A DNA stretch of 60,132 bases, taken from NCBI GenBank assembly GCA_017621035.1, contig JAGATY010000009.1, positions 1 to 60,132 of the forward strand. Reading direction: 5' to 3'. The notes beneath the pieces are model-generated. The model saw only the letters and a list, made by a program, of their open reading frames with translations, made no database searches and was not told the origin of the DNA. Made by a program: the position numbers and the translations under genes. Source of the DNA: Bacteroides sp. Lineage in GTDB: Bacteria; Bacteroidota; Bacteroidia; Bacteroidales; Bacteroidaceae. Below are positions 1 to 9,077 of the stretch, piece after piece. The number at the start of each line of letters is the position of its first letter. Within the stretch, counting starts at the first letter, position 1.

Positions 1-507
1 GCAAAGGGAACATATAAGACTTACAGAAAAACTGGGACAATAAATTTAAAACAGGCAGCGAAAGGTGAAATACTGGGTTTTGTAGATGATGTAAATACAT
101 TATTCGACGATGAAGCTTCTACAGCAGACAAGATTCTTGCCGGTTTTAATCTACTGACAGGTTTTGGTGAGGAAGCAAAAGGCTTATCAAAAGCACTTGG
201 GATTATAGATGATGTTTCTGATACTCAAAAGAGAACGAGGGAAATAGACTTCAATGTAGTGAAGTCTGAATCTGACGTAAAAAGTATAAATCAGCTTCAA
301 AAAGAAGTAGAAAAAGGACAAGCTCCTAAGGGAATTAAACGTTTTGATAAAGCACATGATTTAGAAACTGGACAGCCTCATGTTCACTTTAAAGATTCTA
401 AAAACTCTGCATTGAATAAAGATGGAAGTTGGAAAGAAGGTCAGTATGATTTAAATAAAAAGGAAAAAGATTATCTAAAAAAACATGGATGGAAAATTGA
501 AGAATAA
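1..507 (+). CDS. C-terminal part of a polymorphic toxin (partial at window edge)
   Basis: Reading frame 1 is open from the first base to the stop at 505-507, so this is the 3' end of a larger gene. The first 80 or so residues are a hydrophobic/acidic stretch (GFVDDVNTLFDDEAS, then KILAGFNLLTGFGEE) like the linker before the toxic domain in Rhs/YD-type toxins. The last 60 residues contain HVHF, then ALNKDGSWKEG and a terminal KKHGWKIEE. This HVHF...ALN.DG.W module is familiar from the tips of Rhs-type toxins, annotated from memory as a polymorphic toxin domain (possibly type 24). Activity cannot be read from the sequence. The AT-rich composition differs from the housekeeping genes that follow, which fits horizontal exchange of toxin tips. 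A GTG at 259 could start a short ORF, but continuity upstream makes that unlikely. Confidence 0.7.
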   Translation, partial: AKGTYKTYRKTGTINLKQAAKGEILGFVDDVNTLFDDEASTADKILAGFNLLTGFGEEAKGLSKALGIIDDVSDTQKRTREIDFNVVKSESDVKSINQLQKEVEKGQAPKGIKRFDKAHDLETGQPHVHFKDSKNSALNKDGSWKEGQYDLNKKEKDYLKKHGWKIEE

Positions 508-559
508 AGAATATCTTTTGAAGCAAATCTTTAAGTGGCTCAAACTGAAAGAAGAAAAC

Positions 560-949
560 ATGGATAGAAACTTTTGTTGTGATTTTCATATAGATTATTG
601 GGCTTCTATGAACTCAAAGAGTGAGTGGTTAAGTGTTGGAATGGCAATATATTCATTGTTACAAGATAATATAAAGCTATACTATCCTAATTTAAAAGTA
701 ATGATTGCATTTTATTTGTCTTCTACACGACAAACAAAAATACCCAAAACTCTTTCAAAAAGAAACTTTAGAGAAAGAACATATACACCTCCTGTTATAT
801 TTATTTATTCTGATAAAAAGGATGAACATAAAATTATGGGAGAAAATTCTTCTTTTTTACCTGAAATCAGTGCGAAATATAAACTGAAAGCATATTATAG
901 TGAAATACAAGAAGATGTTGTTTATCGAACAGTTTTTATGTTTAACTGA
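560..949 (+). CDS. Small protein after toxin tail, probable immunity protein
   Basis: A 129-residue protein of no family I recognise. I chose the ATG at 560 because it follows a purine-rich stretch (GAAAGAAGAAAAC) and lies clear of the toxin gene. An in-frame ATG at 485 would overlap the toxin stop. The protein has no signal peptide or clear membrane segment. It is rich in aromatic and hydrophobic residues (WASMNSKSEWLSVGMAIYSLL). Its only functional clue is position: a small AT-rich gene starting 52 bases after a polymorphic-toxin tip is where the cognate immunity gene normally sits. That assignment is inference. Confidence 0.55.
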   Translation: MDRNFCCDFHIDYWASMNSKSEWLSVGMAIYSLLQDNIKLYYPNLKVMIAFYLSSTRQTKIPKTLSKRNFRERTYTPPVIFIYSDKKDEHKIMGENSSFLPEISAKYKLKAYYSEIQEDVVYRTVFMFN

Positions 950-960
950 TATTTTGTAGT

Positions 961-1389
961 TTGATTATTAGCGTGTTGTATGAGAAAAATTATAAGACGA
1001 CATCTATATACATACCTAAGGTAAATGAGACACTTTACTTAATTAGTTACAATTATCCTTTCAGTGGCCTTGGGAATAGAATTGAGCTGTCTACATGTGA
1101 TTGGCGAACCTTTAGTGAGGAAGAAAAAGAATTTTGGTATCCTAAAGGCTCTATTGAATATTCAGAATCATCTCAAATTTTTTATTATAAAGTATCTAAT
1201 GATACCCTATTTATTTCTGTCTATACGGCTATTGATATACCAAAACAATGGAAATTAAAAGTTGTAATTATTCAAGAAGAAGACTCCCATTTTATTACTG
1301 AAGAGGGTATTCATGGTTGGTTAGCTGTTGATGAAGAGAAACGTGAAAAGGAACGTAAGCAATTAGGATACACCAAATTCCCCCGATAG
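961..1389 (+). CDS. Unknown small protein, possible second immunity gene
   Basis: About 142 residues if started at TTG 961; the frame has no early ATG, and GTG 973 or TTG 976 are equally plausible starts. The previous in-frame stop is at 943-945. The protein looks soluble, with an acidic, Lys/Glu-rich C-terminus (DEEKREKERKQLGYTKFPR). I do not recognise a family. Its base composition matches the two genes before it and not the GC-richer methyltransferase after it, so it belongs to the same toxin-associated cassette. It could be an extra or orphan immunity gene left from an earlier toxin tip. A strong hairpin follows its stop. Confidence 0.45.
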   Translation: MIISVLYEKNYKTTSIYIPKVNETLYLISYNYPFSGLGNRIELSTCDWRTFSEEEKEFWYPKGSIEYSESSQIFYYKVSNDTLFISVYTAIDIPKQWKLKVVIIQEEDSHFITEEGIHGWLAVDEEKREKERKQLGYTKFPR

Positions 1390-1410
1390 GTAAACGTAAA
1401 TGAGTGATAA

Positions 1411-1448
1411 AAAGGAGGGGATGTTTGATTGATGGCATACCCTCCTTT
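1411..1448 (+). terminator. Hairpin terminator closing the toxin/immunity cassette
   Basis: AAAGGAGGG at 1411-1419 is perfectly complementary to CCCTCCTTT at 1440-1448, with an inner ATG/CAT pairing in the loop. It lies about 20 bases after the last small gene. The following T-rich stretch is short, so termination strength is uncertain. Confidence 0.65.
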
Positions 1449-1676
1449 ATTCAACTCTCAGTTTATGAGAATATTGTTAACCTTCCAGTTCTTTACTTCA
1501 GGCTTGCAAGGGCTGCTGAAAAGCAGGGCCTTTCTTAAATCTACCATCTACCGAACTGACGTTAAATCTCCTTAACGGTTACCCCGAAGCTCGCATTTTA
1601 TTTGTTATTTTGCACCAAATTTAGGTGTGGTGCGCCCAGACGGTAGGCATCGCCCGTTCTTATCAGAGGAAATTTG
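1449..1676. other. Intergenic region before the methyltransferase gene
   Basis: No gene is visible. A GGCCC-type hairpin (GGGCTGCTGAAAAGCAGGGCC around 1511-1530) is followed by one copy of the dispersed CATCTACCGAA motif near 1546, which occurs inside hairpins near 19.95 kb and 32.0 kb. A near-match to the Bacteroides -7 element, one base short, lies at 1606-1612 (TATTTTG) and may drive the downstream operon. Confidence 0.4.
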
Positions 1677-2591
1677 ATGACGAGAATCCATATAGACACT
1701 TGTCCGCTGTGCGGACACCAAACTTCGGAACAGGCACTGATGTGTGTGGATCGCTATGCTTCGGGCGAAACTTTCCACGTGGAGCGATGTGCCTCTTGCG
1801 GATTCCTCTTCACGCAGGATTTCCCTGCTGAGAGTGAAATAGGTGTCTACTACGAAACCCCTGATTACATTTCTCATACTGATACCAAGCGCGGGCTGAT
1901 GAACACGCTCTACCACTACGTGCGTAACTACATGTTGCACAGAAAGGCACGCTTGGTGGAGCAGGCCTCGGGAGTGAAACGGGGTCGATTGCTGGACATT
2001 GGTACGGGTACCGGCTACTTCCCGGCTGTCATGCAACGGCGGGGATGGGCGGTGCAGGCCATTGAAAAGAGTGAACAGGCCAGAGGATTTGCTCGCGACC
2101 ACTTTGGGTTGCAGGTACATCCCGATGAGGCGCTGATGGAGGGACTGACGGGGGAACGTTTCGACGTCATCACACTGTGGCACGTAATGGAGCATCTGGA
2201 GCATCTGGATGAGGTATGGCAACGTTTGAACGCTTTGCTGACAGACAACGGTGTGCTGATTGTGGCTGTGCCTAATGCGGCTTCGTGGGATGCCAAGCAC
2301 TACGGTGCCGACTGGGCTGCCTATGATGTGCCGCGTCATCTTTGGCACTTTACGCCTGTCTCCATGTTGCAGTGGGGTATGAAGCATGGGTTTGTACCGG
2401 TGAAGCGTCTGCCGATGCCTTTCGACGCCTTCTATGTGTCCATGCTGACCGAGCAACATCTGAAGCATCGTTTTTCGTTTCTGCGCGGATTGGTTACAGG
2501 TACGCTGGCGTGGCTGGCCACATGGGGAGGAAAAGATCGCAGCAGCTCCATGATTTACCTCTTCCGCAAGGATGAAAAGGGCAGGGAATGA
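1677..2591 (+). CDS. Class I SAM-dependent methyltransferase with N-terminal zinc-ribbon-like motif
   Basis: A 304-residue protein starting at ATG 1677; TTG at 1674 is an in-frame alternative. The N-terminus has two Cys pairs, CPLC (about residue 9) and CASC (about residue 39), likely binding zinc. The Rossmann motif I, LLDIGTGTGYF, lies near residue 104, and the post-motif HVMEHLEHLDE near 168. This is the Methyltransf_23-like group that often modifies sugars or small metabolites. The substrate cannot be deduced. It heads a same-strand run leading into ftsX with a 35-base gap, so it may be the first gene of that operon. Confidence 0.8.
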   Translation: MTRIHIDTCPLCGHQTSEQALMCVDRYASGETFHVERCASCGFLFTQDFPAESEIGVYYETPDYISHTDTKRGLMNTLYHYVRNYMLHRKARLVEQASGVKRGRLLDIGTGTGYFPAVMQRRGWAVQAIEKSEQARGFARDHFGLQVHPDEALMEGLTGERFDVITLWHVMEHLEHLDEVWQRLNALLTDNGVLIVAVPNAASWDAKHYGADWAAYDVPRHLWHFTPVSMLQWGMKHGFVPVKRLPMPFDAFYVSMLTEQHLKHRFSFLRGLVTGTLAWLATWGGKDRSSSMIYLFRKDEKGRE

Positions 2592-2626
2592 ACTAACAGA
2601 TAACGCATAACTAGAATAGAGAAAAG

Positions 2627-3496
2627 GTGAAAGGAAAGAAAAGTTTCTTCGACATGCAGTTTGTCACATCGGGCATCAGTACCACGCTGGTGCTGTTGCT
2701 GCTGGGGTTGGTGGTCTTCTTTGTACTGGCTGCCCACAACCTTTCGGTGTATGTGAAGGAGAACATCAGCTTCTCCATCCTCATCAGCGATGACATGCGG
2801 GAGGCAGACATACTGAAGCTGCAGAAGCAGTTGGATAAAGAGGACTTTGTGAAACAGACCGAGTACATCTCCAAGAAGCAGGCCTTGCGCGAGCAGACCG
2901 AAGCGATGGGAACCGACCCGCAGGAGTTTCTCGGCTACAACCCTTTCACGGCCTCCATCGAGATAAAGTTGCACTCGCACTATGCCAACTCGGACAGCAT
3001 TGCCAAGATAGAGAAGAAAATAAAGAAACGCAGCAGTAACATTCAGGAGGTTCTCTATCAGAAAGATTTGATTGATGCCGTCAACGACAACATTCGTAAC
3101 ATCAGCCTGATGCTGTTAGGACTGGCACTTATCCTGACATTCATCTCCTTTGCACTGATCAATAACACCATCCGCCTGACTATCTATGCCAAGCGTTTCC
3201 TCATCCATACCATGAAGTTGGTGGGAGCCAGTTGGTCATTCATCCGACGCCCCTTCCTCCGTCGTAACTTGTGGATAGGAGTGCTCTCGGCACTGGTAGC
3301 CGATGCCATACTGTGGGGGGGTGCCTATTGGCTGGTGCAGTATGAGCCGGAACTGATACGGGTCATCACTCCGCAGGTGATGTTGCTGGTGTCGCTCTCG
3401 GTGCTGCTGTTTGGCGTGCTGATTACGTGGTTGTGCGCCCTGCTTTCCATCAACAAATATCTGAAGATGAAGGCAAGCACGCTTTACTACATCTAG
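2627..3496 (+). CDS. ftsX: Cell-division ABC transporter permease FtsX
   Basis: A 289-residue membrane protein from a GTG start at 2627. It has the FtsX layout: a short cytoplasmic N-terminus, one membrane segment (about residues 17-37), a roughly 130-residue extracytoplasmic domain with FSILISDDM and alternating charged residues, then three membrane segments near the C-terminus (about 160-280). In characterised bacteria FtsX works with the ATPase FtsE to activate septal peptidoglycan hydrolases. No ftsE is present in this window, as is common in Bacteroidetes where the two are unlinked. The neighbouring DUF3098, uppP and truB genes form a conserved Bacteroidetes order. Confidence 0.9.
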   Translation: MKGKKSFFDMQFVTSGISTTLVLLLLGLVVFFVLAAHNLSVYVKENISFSILISDDMREADILKLQKQLDKEDFVKQTEYISKKQALREQTEAMGTDPQEFLGYNPFTASIEIKLHSHYANSDSIAKIEKKIKKRSSNIQEVLYQKDLIDAVNDNIRNISLMLLGLALILTFISFALINNTIRLTIYAKRFLIHTMKLVGASWSFIRRPFLRRNLWIGVLSALVADAILWGGAYWLVQYEPELIRVITPQVMLLVSLSVLLFGVLITWLCALLSINKYLKMKASTLYYI

Positions 3497-3525
3497 ACGG
3501 AGAGCTTTCAGACAAGTAAAACATA

Positions 3526-3783
3526 ATGATAACCAAAGATATGAACAAAGAGAAATTTGCTTTCGATAAAACCAACTTCCTGCTGATTGGAGCCGGAATG
3601 CTGGTGGTAATCATCGGCTTCTTGCTGATGACCGGTCCTTCCACTACGTTGGACAACTTCGAGCCTGACATTTTCAGTGCACGTCGCATCAAGGTGGCAC
3701 CACTGGTGTCGTTGCTGGGATTTGTCTTCATCATGTATGGCGTAATCCGCAAACCTAAGACCAAGAAGGAGGAGGCTGAATAA
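3526..3783 (+). CDS. DUF3098 small membrane protein
   Basis: An 85-residue protein with two predicted membrane helices (about 20-42 and 60-78) separated by a short basic loop containing the SARRIKVAP sequence. The tail [10 protein letters not shown] is charged. This is the DUF3098 family, normally found directly after ftsX in Bacteroidetes. Function is unknown; the constant position suggests a role in the envelope or division. ATG 3526 and ATG 3541 are both possible starts. The stop precedes the uppP start by two bases, so the genes are surely cotranscribed. Confidence 0.8.
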   Translation: MITKDMNKEKFAFDKTNFLLIGAGMLVVIIGFLLMTGPSTTLDNFEPDIFSARRIKVAPLVSLLGFVFIMYGVIRKPKTKKEEAE

Positions 3784-3785
3784 CG

Positions 3786-4637
3786 ATGGGTGATTTAACT
3801 GCTTGGGAGGCAATCATCATTGCCATTGTAGAGGGACTGACCGAGTTCCTTCCTGTTTCGTCGACCGGTCATATGGTCATCACACAACACCTGTTGGGAG
3901 TGGAGAGCACAGAGTTTGTGAAGGCGTTTACCTTTATCATTCAGTTCGGTGCCATCCTCTCGGTGGTGGTGCTCTACTGGAAACGCTTCTTCCGGCTGAA
4001 CCAGACACCGGTTCCCGAGGGAGCCTCTCCCCTGAAACGCTTCCTGCACAAGTATGATTTCTATTGGAAACTGTTGGTGGCCTTCATTCCGGCTGCCGTG
4101 TTAGGCTTGCTGTTCAGCGATGCCATTGATGCCATGCTGGAAAGCGTGGTGGTGGTGGCAGTGATGCTGATATTGGGTGGCATCTTCATGCTGTTTTGCG
4201 ATAGGATATTCAACAAAGGCAGCGAAGAGACCGAGCTGACAGAGAAGCGTGCCTTTTGGATAGGTATGTACCAGTGCATCTCCATGATTCCAGGTGTGTC
4301 GCGCTCCATGGCCACCATCGTGGGAGGTATGTCGCAAAGATTGACACGCAAGGCTGCAGCCGAGTTCTCATTCTTCTTGGCAGTGCCCACCATGTTTGCG
4401 GCCACGCTGTTCAAGATGCTGAAGCTCTTCCTGGATGGAGGAACCGAGATACTTACTGCCAATATGCCGGCATTGCTTATTGGTAACGCGGTGGCCTTTG
4501 TGGTGGCACTGCTGGCCATTAAGTTCTTCATCAGCTTTGTGACGAAGTATGGTTTCAAGGCTTTCGGTTGGTACCGCATTGTGGTGGGAGGCGTGATTTT
4601 GATACTGTTGGGAATGGGATATAATCTGGAGCTGTAA
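3786..4637 (+). CDS. uppP: Undecaprenyl-diphosphatase (BacA/UppP)
   Basis: A 283-residue integral membrane enzyme that dephosphorylates undecaprenyl diphosphate to recycle the lipid carrier for peptidoglycan and other surface polymers. The two signature regions are clear: [15 protein letters not shown] (about residues 16-30), containing the catalytic Glu, and [14 protein letters not shown] (about 169-182) with the conserved Arg. Several hydrophobic helices follow, as expected for the family length of about 265-285 residues. It starts two bases after the DUF3098 stop and lies 15 bases before truB. Confidence 0.95.
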   Translation: MGDLTAWEAIIIAIVEGLTEFLPVSSTGHMVITQHLLGVESTEFVKAFTFIIQFGAILSVVVLYWKRFFRLNQTPVPEGASPLKRFLHKYDFYWKLLVAFIPAAVLGLLFSDAIDAMLESVVVVAVMLILGGIFMLFCDRIFNKGSEETELTEKRAFWIGMYQCISMIPGVSRSMATIVGGMSQRLTRKAAAEFSFFLAVPTMFAATLFKMLKLFLDGGTEILTANMPALLIGNAVAFVVALLAIKFFISFVTKYGFKAFGWYRIVVGGVILILLGMGYNLEL

Positions 4638-4652
4638 GAAAAGAGATAACGC

Positions 4653-5354
4653 ATGGATTTTAAAGAAGGAGAAGTACTCTATTTCAACAAGCCGCTCGGC
4701 TGGACATCGTTCAAGGTGGTGGGCCATGCCCGCTATCACATCTGCAGAGCCATTGGTCAGAAGAAACTGAAGGTGGGTCATGCCGGAACGTTGGATCCCT
4801 TGGCTACGGGTGTGATGATTGTCTGCACCGGCAAGGCAACCAAGCGCATCGAAGAGTTCCAGTACCATACCAAAGAGTATGTAGCCACCATTCGCCTGGG
4901 AGCAACCACACCCAGTTTTGACTTGGAGCACGAGATTGACGCCGTTTATCCCACCGAGCACATCACTCGCGAGCTGGTGGAACAGACCTTGCAGCGTTTT
5001 ACCGGCGAGATTTGGCAGACACCACCCGCCTTTTCGGCCTGCATGGTAAATGGAAAGAGGGCTTACGACCTGGCTCGCAAGGGTGAGGAGGTAGAGCTGA
5101 AGCCGAAGTTGCTGGTGATTGATGAGATTGAACTGCTCGACTGCGACCTCACCGTGCCCGAGATTAAGATTCGCGTGGTATGCAGTAAGGGTACCTACAT
5201 TCGCGCACTGGCTCGCGACATTGGGCAGGCCTTGCAGAGCGGGGCACACCTCACGGCACTGGAGCGCACCAGAGTGGGGGAGGTACGACTGGAAGATTGC
5301 CTGAACCCGCTCCATTTCAAAGAGTGGATAGAAGAAAACGAAATAAATTCATAA
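4653..5354 (+). CDS. truB: tRNA pseudouridine-55 synthase TruB
   Basis: A 233-residue enzyme converting U55 in the tRNA T-loop to pseudouridine. The catalytic motif GHAGTLDPLATGVM is present, with the nucleophile at Asp48. Further TruB features are FNKPLGWTSF near the start and CSKGTYIRALARDIG near residue 187. The protein lacks a long C-terminal PUA extension, which is common in short bacterial forms. It sits between uppP and queA with gaps of 15 and 19 bases, so two tRNA-modification genes are cotranscribed. Confidence 0.95.
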   Translation: MDFKEGEVLYFNKPLGWTSFKVVGHARYHICRAIGQKKLKVGHAGTLDPLATGVMIVCTGKATKRIEEFQYHTKEYVATIRLGATTPSFDLEHEIDAVYPTEHITRELVEQTLQRFTGEIWQTPPAFSACMVNGKRAYDLARKGEEVELKPKLLVIDEIELLDCDLTVPEIKIRVVCSKGTYIRALARDIGQALQSGAHLTALERTRVGEVRLEDCLNPLHFKEWIEENEINS

Positions 5355-5373
5355 AACCTAATTCATAAGAGAT

Positions 5374-6429
5374 ATGAAACTGTCACAATTCAAATTCAAG
5401 CTTCCCGAGGAGAGAATTGCATTGCATCCTACCCACTATCGGGATGAATCGCGTCTGATGGTGCTTCACCGCAAGACCGGAGAGATTGAGCATAAGGTGT
5501 TTAAAGACATTCTGAACTACTTCGACGACAAGGATGTGTTTGTGTTCAACGACACCAAAGTGTTTCCGGCCCGACTCTATGGAAACAAGGAGAAGACCGG
5601 AGCGCGCATCGAGGTTTTCCTGCTGCGTGAGCTGAACGAAGAGTTGCGCTTGTGGGATGTGCTGGTAGACCCCGCCCGAAAAATCCGCATCGGCAACAAA
5701 CTCTATTTTGGTGACGACGATTCAATGGTGGCAGAAGTGATTGACAACACCACCTCGCGCGGACGCACCCTGCGTTTCCTTTACGACGGTCCGCACGACG
5801 AGTTCAAGAAGGCACTCTACGCACTTGGCGAAACTCCGCTGCCTCACAGCATCATCAACCGACCCGTTGAGCCGGAAGATGCCGAGCGCTTCCAATCCAT
5901 CTTTGCACGCAGTGAAGGAGCGGTAACCGCACCCACGGCCAGCCTACACTTCAGCCGCGAACTGATGAAGCGCATGGAAATCAAAGGTATCGACTTCGCC
6001 TTCGTCACCCTGCATGCCGGATTAGGCAACTTCCGAGAGATTGACGTGGAAGACCTCACCAAACACAAGACAGATTCTGAGCAGATGCTGGTGGACGAAA
6101 CAGCCGTCGGCATCATCAACCGCGCCAAGGACGAAGAGCGCCAGGTGTGTGCCGTAGGAACCACCGTCATGCGTGCCATCGAAAGCACCGTCAGCACCGA
6201 TGGTCACCTGAAGACCTACGACGGATGGACCAACAAATTCATCTTCCCCCCGCACGAGTTCACCGTGGCCACTGCCATGGTCAGCAACTTCCACTTGCCC
6301 CTCTCCACTCTGCTGATGCTTGTGGCAGCTTTTGGAGGATACGAGCAGGTGATGAATGCCTACGACGTGGCACTGAAAGAAGAGTACCGCTTTGGCACCT
6401 ATGGCGATGCCATGCTGATTGTAGACTGA
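5374..6429 (+). CDS. queA: S-adenosylmethionine:tRNA ribosyltransferase-isomerase QueA
   Basis: A 351-residue enzyme that transfers the ribosyl part of SAM to preQ1-modified tRNA, making epoxyqueuosine. Family motifs include [14 protein letters not shown] at the N-terminus, [14 protein letters not shown] near residue 50, [12 protein letters not shown] near 187 and [13 protein letters not shown] near 311. Length is typical. The downstream folK begins nine bases after the stop. Both this enzyme and the methyltransferase upstream consume SAM, whose synthesis gene (metK) lies just beyond folK under its own riboswitch. Confidence 0.95.
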   Translation: MKLSQFKFKLPEERIALHPTHYRDESRLMVLHRKTGEIEHKVFKDILNYFDDKDVFVFNDTKVFPARLYGNKEKTGARIEVFLLRELNEELRLWDVLVDPARKIRIGNKLYFGDDDSMVAEVIDNTTSRGRTLRFLYDGPHDEFKKALYALGETPLPHSIINRPVEPEDAERFQSIFARSEGAVTAPTASLHFSRELMKRMEIKGIDFAFVTLHAGLGNFREIDVEDLTKHKTDSEQMLVDETAVGIINRAKDEERQVCAVGTTVMRAIESTVSTDGHLKTYDGWTNKFIFPPHEFTVATAMVSNFHLPLSTLLMLVAAFGGYEQVMNAYDVALKEEYRFGTYGDAMLIVD

Positions 6430-6438
6430 TTGCGCTGC

Positions 6439-6864
6439 ATGAAATACTATCTTTCACTGGGAACCAACCTGGGCCGCAAGGAGCAAAACCTGCAAGCGGC
6501 ACTGAAATGCATAGAAGAGCAGATAGGGAACATCGTTTCCCTGTCTGCTTTTCATGTTACCGCCCCTTGGGGATTCACCTCGGCAAACAGCTTCCTCAAT
6601 GCCGCCTGCTGCGTGCAAACCGGCCTCACACCCCTGCAAATGCTACAAGCCACCCAACGAATCGAGCGCCAACTGGGTCGCACACACAAAAGCGTGAACA
6701 GAATCTATGCCGACCGACTGATTGACATCGACCTGCTGCTCTGTTTTACTGACGAAGGCACCCCCCTCACCCTGAACACCCCCGCCCTGACCCTCCCACA
6801 TCCGCTAATGTGCGAGCGCGATTTTGTAATGACCCCCCTCCGCGAGATTCTCCCCACCGTCTGA
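6439..6864 (+). CDS. folK: Dihydropterin pyrophosphokinase FolK
   Basis: A 141-residue enzyme transferring pyrophosphate from ATP to 6-hydroxymethyl-7,8-dihydropterin in folate synthesis. The start is ATG 6439 (MKYYLSLGTNLG); an upstream in-frame TTG at 6430 would abut the queA stop. The SLGTNLG motif, ETxPWGF-like TAPWGFTSANSFLN and RIYADRLIDIDLLL (matching the PDRxxDxDLL signature except that Pro is replaced by Ala) are all present. It is the last gene of the run; the following 340 bases contain no gene. Confidence 0.92.
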   Translation: MKYYLSLGTNLGRKEQNLQAALKCIEEQIGNIVSLSAFHVTAPWGFTSANSFLNAACCVQTGLTPLQMLQATQRIERQLGRTHKSVNRIYADRLIDIDLLLCFTDEGTPLTLNTPALTLPHPLMCERDFVMTPLREILPTV

Positions 6865-7004
6865 CCCTACTCTTTTCTCTTGCTTATTCTCTTTTTTACC
6901 CTCCCGCACCTTGTCCTTTCTAGATATTGGTTATCCGTTTTTTTGTTTTCTGGTATAGGATGAATAAATAGCCTCTTTATGCATCTTTTCTGTGGAATAA
7001 TGCG
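6865..7004. other. Intergenic, pyrimidine-rich, no gene seen
   Basis: The stretch after folK is rich in C and T (CCCTACTCTTTTCTC, later GTTTTTTTGTTTTC). It may help end the upstream transcript, but I see no convincing hairpin. The metK promoter follows at 7005. Confidence 0.35.
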
Positions 7005-7012
7005 TACCTTTG
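7005..7012 (+). promoter_or_regulatory. metK promoter -7 element
   Basis: TACCTTTG matches the Bacteroides consensus TAnnTTTG exactly. Transcription would begin near 7019, just before the SAM-II-like aptamer at 7028. The -33 region is not a clear match. Confidence 0.7.
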
Positions 7013-7027
7013 CCGGCGAAACAAGAA

Positions 7028-7073
7028 GTGGAAAGATTTGAGTAGCTTGCAACCACGGAAAAAAATGCTAAAA
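7028..7073 (+). promoter_or_regulatory. SAM-II-like riboswitch in the metK leader
   Basis: GTGG at 7028-7031 pairs with CCAC at 7053-7056. The loop carries GATTTG (7035-7040) and CTTGC (7046-7050), and an A-rich strand leads to TGCTAAAA (7066-7073). TAGC in the loop (7043-7046) is complementary to GCTA (7067-7070), giving the H-type pseudoknot of SAM-II. Order, spacing and conserved bases match the SAM-II consensus as I remember it. It lies 128 bases before the metK start, so it cannot hide the ribosome site directly. A second hairpin, CCTTCG/CGAAGG within about 7090-7128, lies between and may pass on the signal. Confidence 0.82.
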
Positions 7074-7200
7074 CACATCCTTTTCTGAACCTTCGCACGC
7101 TGCTTGGTGGCGCGTTTCTCACGAAGGAGCTTCCCTACTCAGAGCATCTTCCCGACTTGCAGTGTTAATTCTTCATTCTACATTTATAAATTGACAAAGT

Positions 7201-8493
7201 ATGGGATATTTATTCACATCCGAATCGGTGTCTGAGGGACACCCCGACAAAGTGGCGGATCAGATTTCCGACGCTGTGCTTGACAAACTGCTGGCTTACG
7301 ACCCCAGTTCGAAAGTAGCTTGCGAAACGTTGGTGACTACCGGACAGGTGGTGCTGGCAGGAGAGGTGAAAACCAAAGCGTACGTTGACTTGCAACTTAT
7401 CGCACGCGAAGTAATCAACAAGATTGGCTATACCAAAGGTGAGTATATGTTTGAGAGCAACTCGTGTGGTGTGTTGAGCGCCATTCATGAGCAAAGTCCG
7501 GACATTAACCGCGGTGTGGAGCGTCAGGACCCGATGGAACAGGGCGCCGGCGACCAGGGAATGATGTTTGGCTATGCCACGAATGAGACGGAGAACTACA
7601 TGCCGCTGTCGTTAGACCTCTCTCACCGCATTCTGCAGGTGTTGGCCGAGATTCGTCGCGAAGGCAAGCAGATGACCTATCTGCGCCCCGATGCCAAGAG
7701 TCAGGTGACGATTGAGTATGATGACAATAACACGCCCGTCCGCATCGACACCATCGTTGTCTCTACTCAGCACGATGATTTCATTCAACCGACCGATGAT
7801 AGCGAGGCTGCTCAGCTTCGAGCCGATGAGGAGATGCTGGCCATCATTCGCAAGGACGTCATCGAGATATTGATGCCGCGTGTGATTGCCTCCATTCACG
7901 CTGAGAAGGTTTTGGCTCTGTTCAACGACAACATCACTTATCACGTAAATCCCACGGGCAAGTTTGTGATTGGCGGCCCGCACGGTGATACCGGTCTGAC
8001 CGGTCGCAAGATTATTGTGGATACTTACGGTGGAAAGGGTGCTCACGGTGGTGGTGCCTTCTCCGGTAAAGACCCCTCTAAGGTTGACCGCTCGGCTGCT
8101 TATGCGGCACGCCATATTGCCAAGAATCTGGTGGCTGCCGGTGTGGCCGACGAGGTATTGGTGCAGGTTTCTTATGCCATCGGTGTGGCTCGCCCCATCA
8201 ACATCTATGTAAACACTTACGGACGCAGCAACGTGGCCATGAGCGACGGAGAAATCGCTAAGAAGGTGGACGAACTGTTCGACATGCGTCCCAAGGCTAT
8301 CGAAGACCGTCTGAAGCTGCGTAACCCCATCTATCAGGAGACTGCTGCTTACGGACACATGGGTCGTGAACCGCAAGTGGTGACCAAGAGCTTCCGTAGC
8401 CGATACGAAGGCAATAAGGACGTGGAGGTAGAACTCTTCACTTGGGAGAAACTGGATTATGTGGATAAGGTAAAAGCTGCGTTCGGTTTATGA
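7201..8493 (+). CDS. metK: S-adenosylmethionine synthetase MetK
   Basis: A 430-residue enzyme making SAM from methionine and ATP. Signatures are [16 protein letters not shown] near residue 15, [12 protein letters not shown] near 117 and [18 protein letters not shown] near 282. The length matches Bacteroidetes MetK, which is longer than the E. coli form. It has its own promoter and a SAM-II-like aptamer in its leader, so product feedback is likely. The next gene overlaps its stop by four bases (ATGA). Confidence 0.96.
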   Translation: MGYLFTSESVSEGHPDKVADQISDAVLDKLLAYDPSSKVACETLVTTGQVVLAGEVKTKAYVDLQLIAREVINKIGYTKGEYMFESNSCGVLSAIHEQSPDINRGVERQDPMEQGAGDQGMMFGYATNETENYMPLSLDLSHRILQVLAEIRREGKQMTYLRPDAKSQVTIEYDDNNTPVRIDTIVVSTQHDDFIQPTDDSEAAQLRADEEMLAIIRKDVIEILMPRVIASIHAEKVLALFNDNITYHVNPTGKFVIGGPHGDTGLTGRKIIVDTYGGKGAHGGGAFSGKDPSKVDRSAAYAARHIAKNLVAAGVADEVLVQVSYAIGVARPINIYVNTYGRSNVAMSDGEIAKKVDELFDMRPKAIEDRLKLRNPIYQETAAYGHMGREPQVVTKSFRSRYEGNKDVEVELFTWEKLDYVDKVKAAFGL

Positions 8494-9077
8494 ATCAGAT
8501 AAACTCGGTATGTGTCTATAGCGCATCGAGCACTCAAATAGATGCCGCTTATTTTGAAGCTGCCACTCGCCTGGGAACTCTCCTGGGTGAGCAAGGCATC
8601 TGTCTGATTAACGGTGCCGGTCGCATGGGGCTGATGGCTGCTACTTCGGATGCGGCATTAGCTGCCGGCGGGCGGGTGACGGGTGTCATTCCTCGCTTCA
8701 TGGTTGAGCAGGGCTGGCATCACACCGGTTTGACCGAGTTGCGCGAGGTGGAAAGCATGCACGAACGCAAGCAGTTGATGGCCGACCTAAGCGATGCCGT
8801 AATCGCTCTGCCCGGAGGATGCGGAACGCTGGAAGAGGTGCTGGAAGTTATCACCTGGAAACAGCTCGGCCTCTACCTGAAACCCATCGTTCTGCTGAAT
8901 GTGAAGGGATACTTCAATCCGCTGCTTGAGATGTTTGCCAAAGCCATGGAGGAACACTTCATGCGCCCTCAGCACGGAGCCATCTGGCAAGTGGCCGATA
9001 CGCCTGAACAGGCCGTGGAGCTGATTCGTACCACACCGCTGTGGGATGTATCGGTTCGTAAATTTGCAGCGATATGA
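8490..9077 (+). CDS. LOG-family phosphoribohydrolase (TIGR00730)
   Basis: A 195-residue Rossmann-fold protein with the family signature [18 protein letters not shown] (about residues 107-124; PGGxGTxxE) and an N-terminal [10 protein letters not shown] nucleotide-binding segment. LOG-type enzymes cleave the N-glycosidic bond of nucleotide 5'-monophosphates; the bacterial housekeeping role is often AMP or related nucleotide hydrolysis and the exact substrate is unclear here. It overlaps metK by four bases and the DUF4271 gene by four bases, so the three are translationally coupled. Confidence 0.88.
   Translation: MNQINSVCVYSASSTQIDAAYFEAATRLGTLLGEQGICLINGAGRMGLMAATSDAALAAGGRVTGVIPRFMVEQGWHHTGLTELREVESMHERKQLMADLSDAVIALPGGCGTLEEVLEVITWKQLGLYLKPIVLLNVKGYFNPLLEMFAKAMEEHFMRPQHGAIWQVADTPEQAVELIRTTPLWDVSVRKFAAI

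Noticed and set aside
485-559. Upstream start for the first small gene after the toxin
   Set aside because: It would overlap the toxin stop; the ATG at 560 has a better upstream purine stretch.
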